A DNA stretch of 64,000 nucleotides. It comes from Maridesulfovibrio sp. (GTDB lineage Bacteria > Desulfobacterota > Desulfovibrionia > Desulfovibrionales > Desulfovibrionaceae). Below the pieces are notes generated by a model. The model searched no databases and was not told the origin of the DNA. It worked only from the letters and a program-made list of their open reading frames with translations. Below are positions 61,857 to 64,000 of this stretch, one piece after another (the stretch's first letter is position 1; the number at the start of each line of letters is the position of its first letter). The position numbers were made by a program, and so were the translations under genes. The stretch covers positions 912,501-976,500 of the forward strand of contig NZ_OY763930.1 in NCBI RefSeq assembly GCF_963667685.1, in the 5' to 3' direction.

Positions 61857-63398
61857 ATGACCAATTCAAAAGACGACCAATCACAGTATAAAATGCATAA
61901 CGAAAGCATCCACGATGAACCGGATAAAATAGTTGAGCCCGAAGAAGCGCTCCCGGAAATTACAAAAGAAGACCTCCCCCCATCCATACTTAATGCCCTT
62001 GGTAAAGCGGGCTGGGAACAGCTTACCCCAGTCCAATCCAAATCCCTACCCTACCAGCTTTCAAATCTAGATCTTATGGTGCAGGCCAAGACAGGAAGCG
62101 GCAAAACAGGTGCCTTCGTCATGCCGCTGCTGGAAAAACTCGATCCTAATATCAACTACACTCAGGCCTTAATCCTTGTACCAACCCGCGAACTTGCCCG
62201 GCAGGTCGAGCGTGAAGCGGAAAAAATCTTCGAAGGCTCCGGTCTACGGGTCCTCTCTGTTTACGGCGGTGTCGGCTACGGGCACCAGCGCGAAGAACTT
62301 GAGAAAGGTGCACACATGGTAGTGGGTACACCTGGAAGGATTCTCGATCACCTGCTGCGGCGCACCTTTGATCTTGAAGATCTCGAAACCCTGATTTTCG
62401 ACGAAGCAGACCGCATGCTTTCCATCGGTTTCTATCCGGACATGCGTGAGGTAAAATCCTACCTTCCCCGCAGGCCAATTTCCACCTACATGTTCTCGGC
62501 GACTTTCCCGGAGCATGTAATCCGCCTATCCAAAGAGTTCATGTACAAACCGCAAATGCTCAGTCTGAGCAGCAAGCAGGTGCATGTTACCGAGATAGAC
62601 CACGCATACTACGAAGTGCCTTCCATGGGTAAGGAACGCCAGCTAATGCGCATCCTTGAGATGGAGAACCCCACCTCGGCCATTATTTTCTGCAACACCA
62701 AGGCAAACGTTGAATTCGTGTCCGCCGTGCTCAATAACTTCGGTTTCAATGCAGCAGACCTGACCTCTGATCTCTCGCAATCGAAACGAGAACGGGTTCT
62801 GGCTCAGCTGCGTAGCGGCGAAGTGCGTTTTCTCGTAGCCACCGATATTGCCGCGCGCGGCATCGATGTTCCTGATCTCTCTCATGTAATCATGTACGAA
62901 CCTCCCGAAGACAAGGAATCTTATATTCACCGCGCAGGACGAACCGGACGTGCCGGGTCTTCCGGGGTGGCAATATCCCTCGTTGACGTTATCCAGAAAA
63001 TCGAACTGCAACGCATCGCCACGGCCTACAATATCAATTTTGAAGTCCGTGAACTTCCTGATGACAAGAAGGTGATTGAAACCATTAATGAAAGATTGAC
63101 CACCATTCTTGAAGGACGTTTCAGAGCCAAAACCATACTTGAAAGGGAACGTATCGGACGTTATAAAAATCTGGTCCGCCAGCTGGCCGAGGACGATGAG
63201 CAGAGCACCCTCCTCGGAATGCTTCTGGATGAACTATATCAAAAATCCCTGCACGCACGCACAGAACAGCCCCCGGCTCCCAGGCCAAAACCGCAGACAA
63301 CATCCCGCCCCCGTAACAAAAACTATCGAGGCAAGCCGAAAGGTGCACGTCCTCAGAATAAGGGCCGCAGCGGGAGTTCCAATAAAAACCGCAGATAG
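61857..63398 (+). CDS. DEAD-box RNA helicase
   Basis: The 513-residue helicase has an acidic N-terminal extension, the Q motif (GWEQLTPVQSKSLP), motif I (AKTGSGKTGAF), Ia (PTRELARQ), II (DEADRML), III (SATF), V (ARGIDVPD) and VI (HRAGRTGRAG), and a basic tail rich in Arg, Lys and Gly (KNYRGKPKGARPQ). It probably remodels RNA, perhaps in ribosome assembly or cold adaptation. It has no partner gene near; a strong ribosome-binding aggaaaa precedes the ATG. Confidence 0.94.
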   Translation: MTNSKDDQSQYKMHNESIHDEPDKIVEPEEALPEITKEDLPPSILNALGKAGWEQLTPVQSKSLPYQLSNLDLMVQAKTGSGKTGAFVMPLLEKLDPNINYTQALILVPTRELARQVEREAEKIFEGSGLRVLSVYGGVGYGHQREELEKGAHMVVGTPGRILDHLLRRTFDLEDLETLIFDEADRMLSIGFYPDMREVKSYLPRRPISTYMFSATFPEHVIRLSKEFMYKPQMLSLSSKQVHVTEIDHAYYEVPSMGKERQLMRILEMENPTSAIIFCNTKANVEFVSAVLNNFGFNAADLTSDLSQSKRERVLAQLRSGEVRFLVATDIAARGIDVPDLSHVIMYEPPEDKESYIHRAGRTGRAGSSGVAISLVDVIQKIELQRIATAYNINFEVRELPDDKKVIETINERLTTILEGRFRAKTILERERIGRYKNLVRQLAEDDEQSTLLGMLLDELYQKSLHARTEQPPAPRPKPQTTSRPRNKNYRGKPKGARPQNKGRSGSSNKNRR

Positions 63399-63415
63399 AA
63401 AAGTGGAGATTTAAA

Positions 63416-64000
63416 ATGAAGCTTCTTTCAACTCAAGTGGAAGGATACATTGAGCGTTCATCCTGGATTCGCAAAATGTTCGAAACAGGCCTAGAACTAA
63501 AAAAGCAGTTCGGTGAAGACGCAGTATGCGATTTTTCACTTGGCAACCCTGACGTGCCTGCTCCTGCTTCAATAGGTGAAGGTCTCAAGGAACTTGCAGA
63601 AACAGCAGACAAACCTTTCGCCTTCGGCTACATGCCCAATTTCGGCTACCCTTCCCTGCGGGAAAAGCTGGCCGAAACCGTCTCAGAAGAACAGGGCATA
63701 AAAGTATCCGGAACTGATCTGGTCATTACCTGCGGCGCAGCCGGAGCCATCAACGCTCTCTACCGCGCAATCCTCGAACCGGGAGACCAAGTTCTGTGCC
63801 CCGCACCATTCTTCGTGGAGTACACATTCTACGCCCAGAACTCCGGCGGAGAACTGGTTACAGTTCCTTCCAAGCCGCTCACCTTTGAGCTCGATCTTGA
63901 CGCTATTGAAGCCGCCATCACCGAAAAGACACGCGTTCTGCTCATCAACTCCCCCAACAACCCCACCGGTGCTGTTTACTCCAAGGATGAGCTTAAGGGT
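63416..64000 (+). CDS. Aminotransferase class I/II (3' end cut by the window)
   Basis: Translation from the ATG at 63416, with GGAG seven bases upstream, gives MKLLSTQVEGYIERSSWIRK and continues to the window end without a stop (195 codons). The conserved parts seen are FSLGNPDVPAP near residue 40, GYMPNFGYPSLREKLAE near residue 70, CGAAGAINAL near residue 105 and NSPNNPTGAVYS near residue 180, typical of PLP-dependent aspartate-type aminotransferases. The PLP lysine lies beyond the window. It follows the helicase after 17 bases. The substrate cannot be told. Confidence 0.9.
   Translation, partial: MKLLSTQVEGYIERSSWIRKMFETGLELKKQFGEDAVCDFSLGNPDVPAPASIGEGLKELAETADKPFAFGYMPNFGYPSLREKLAETVSEEQGIKVSGTDLVITCGAAGAINALYRAILEPGDQVLCPAPFFVEYTFYAQNSGGELVTVPSKPLTFELDLDAIEAAITEKTRVLLINSPNNPTGAVYSKDELKG

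Overview
The window reads as chromosomal DNA of a marine sulfate-reducing bacterium of the Desulfovibrio group, most likely Maridesulfovibrio-like. The evidence is the moderate base composition, a MucR/Ros-type regulator ending in the lysine-rich tail usual for Desulfovibrio, an ispDF fusion upstream of cysS, FapA/DUF342-MotA-MotB gene order, and a dispersed GCCTCCGGCGGC...GCTTCGC hairpin repeat that I associate with these genomes. This assignment rests on recognition, not on a database search. Nothing looks like a prophage, plasmid, IS element, CRISPR array or defence island.

Layout. 1-829 is gene-free and built of degenerate repeats. 830-6675 carries an SLC13-type transporter, dnaE, queD and dtd. 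6702-11940 is a probable operon of an RsbW-like kinase, a STAS antagonist, a FapA-family protein, motA, motB and a CgeB-like glycosyltransferase, closed by a terminator. 12025-12174 (minus) holds a very small reading frame interrupted by one UGA, with a hairpin just downstream that fits a bacterial SECIS; it is the best candidate for something undescribed. 12281-19986 (minus) carries a CHASE4 histidine kinase, cysS, an unknown exported or anchored protein, ispDF, RNase P RNA, a zinc-ribbon protein and a Nif3-like protein. 20.1-21.8 kb has a CAU tRNA, the heptose adenylyltransferase rfaE2 and a CPBP protease. 21.9-26.5 kb is a surface-glycan block (YkgJ, GT2, deacetylase-GT4 fusion). 26.6-30.2 kb is a polar amino acid ABC transporter with a double-length permease.

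30.6-41 kb holds a sigma-54 activator with a degenerate receiver, serS, pncC, an OprB-like porin, thpR, degQ-type protease, htpX and a Cache/PAS histidine kinase. 41.4-44.6 kb is a large FecR/RTX secreted protein. 44.7-50.0 kb (minus) is a compact run: rpsA, sppA, an MBL-fold hydrolase, a pseudo-receiver/TPR protein and two small membrane coiled-coil proteins. 50.4-64 kb has phoU-pstB, an AMIN-domain protein, glgP, mucR, an orphan MotB paralogue, a lone receiver, ald, a receiver fused to a degenerate SpoIIE-like domain, a rhodanese lipoprotein with a MauE/DoxX protein, a DEAD-box helicase and the start of an aminotransferase.

The genes suggest a motile organism with much investment in signalling. 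A recurring theme is signalling domains that lost catalytic residues: two pseudo-receivers and one pseudo-phosphatase. Gene pairs usually end at strong intrinsic terminators, often shared by convergent genes.
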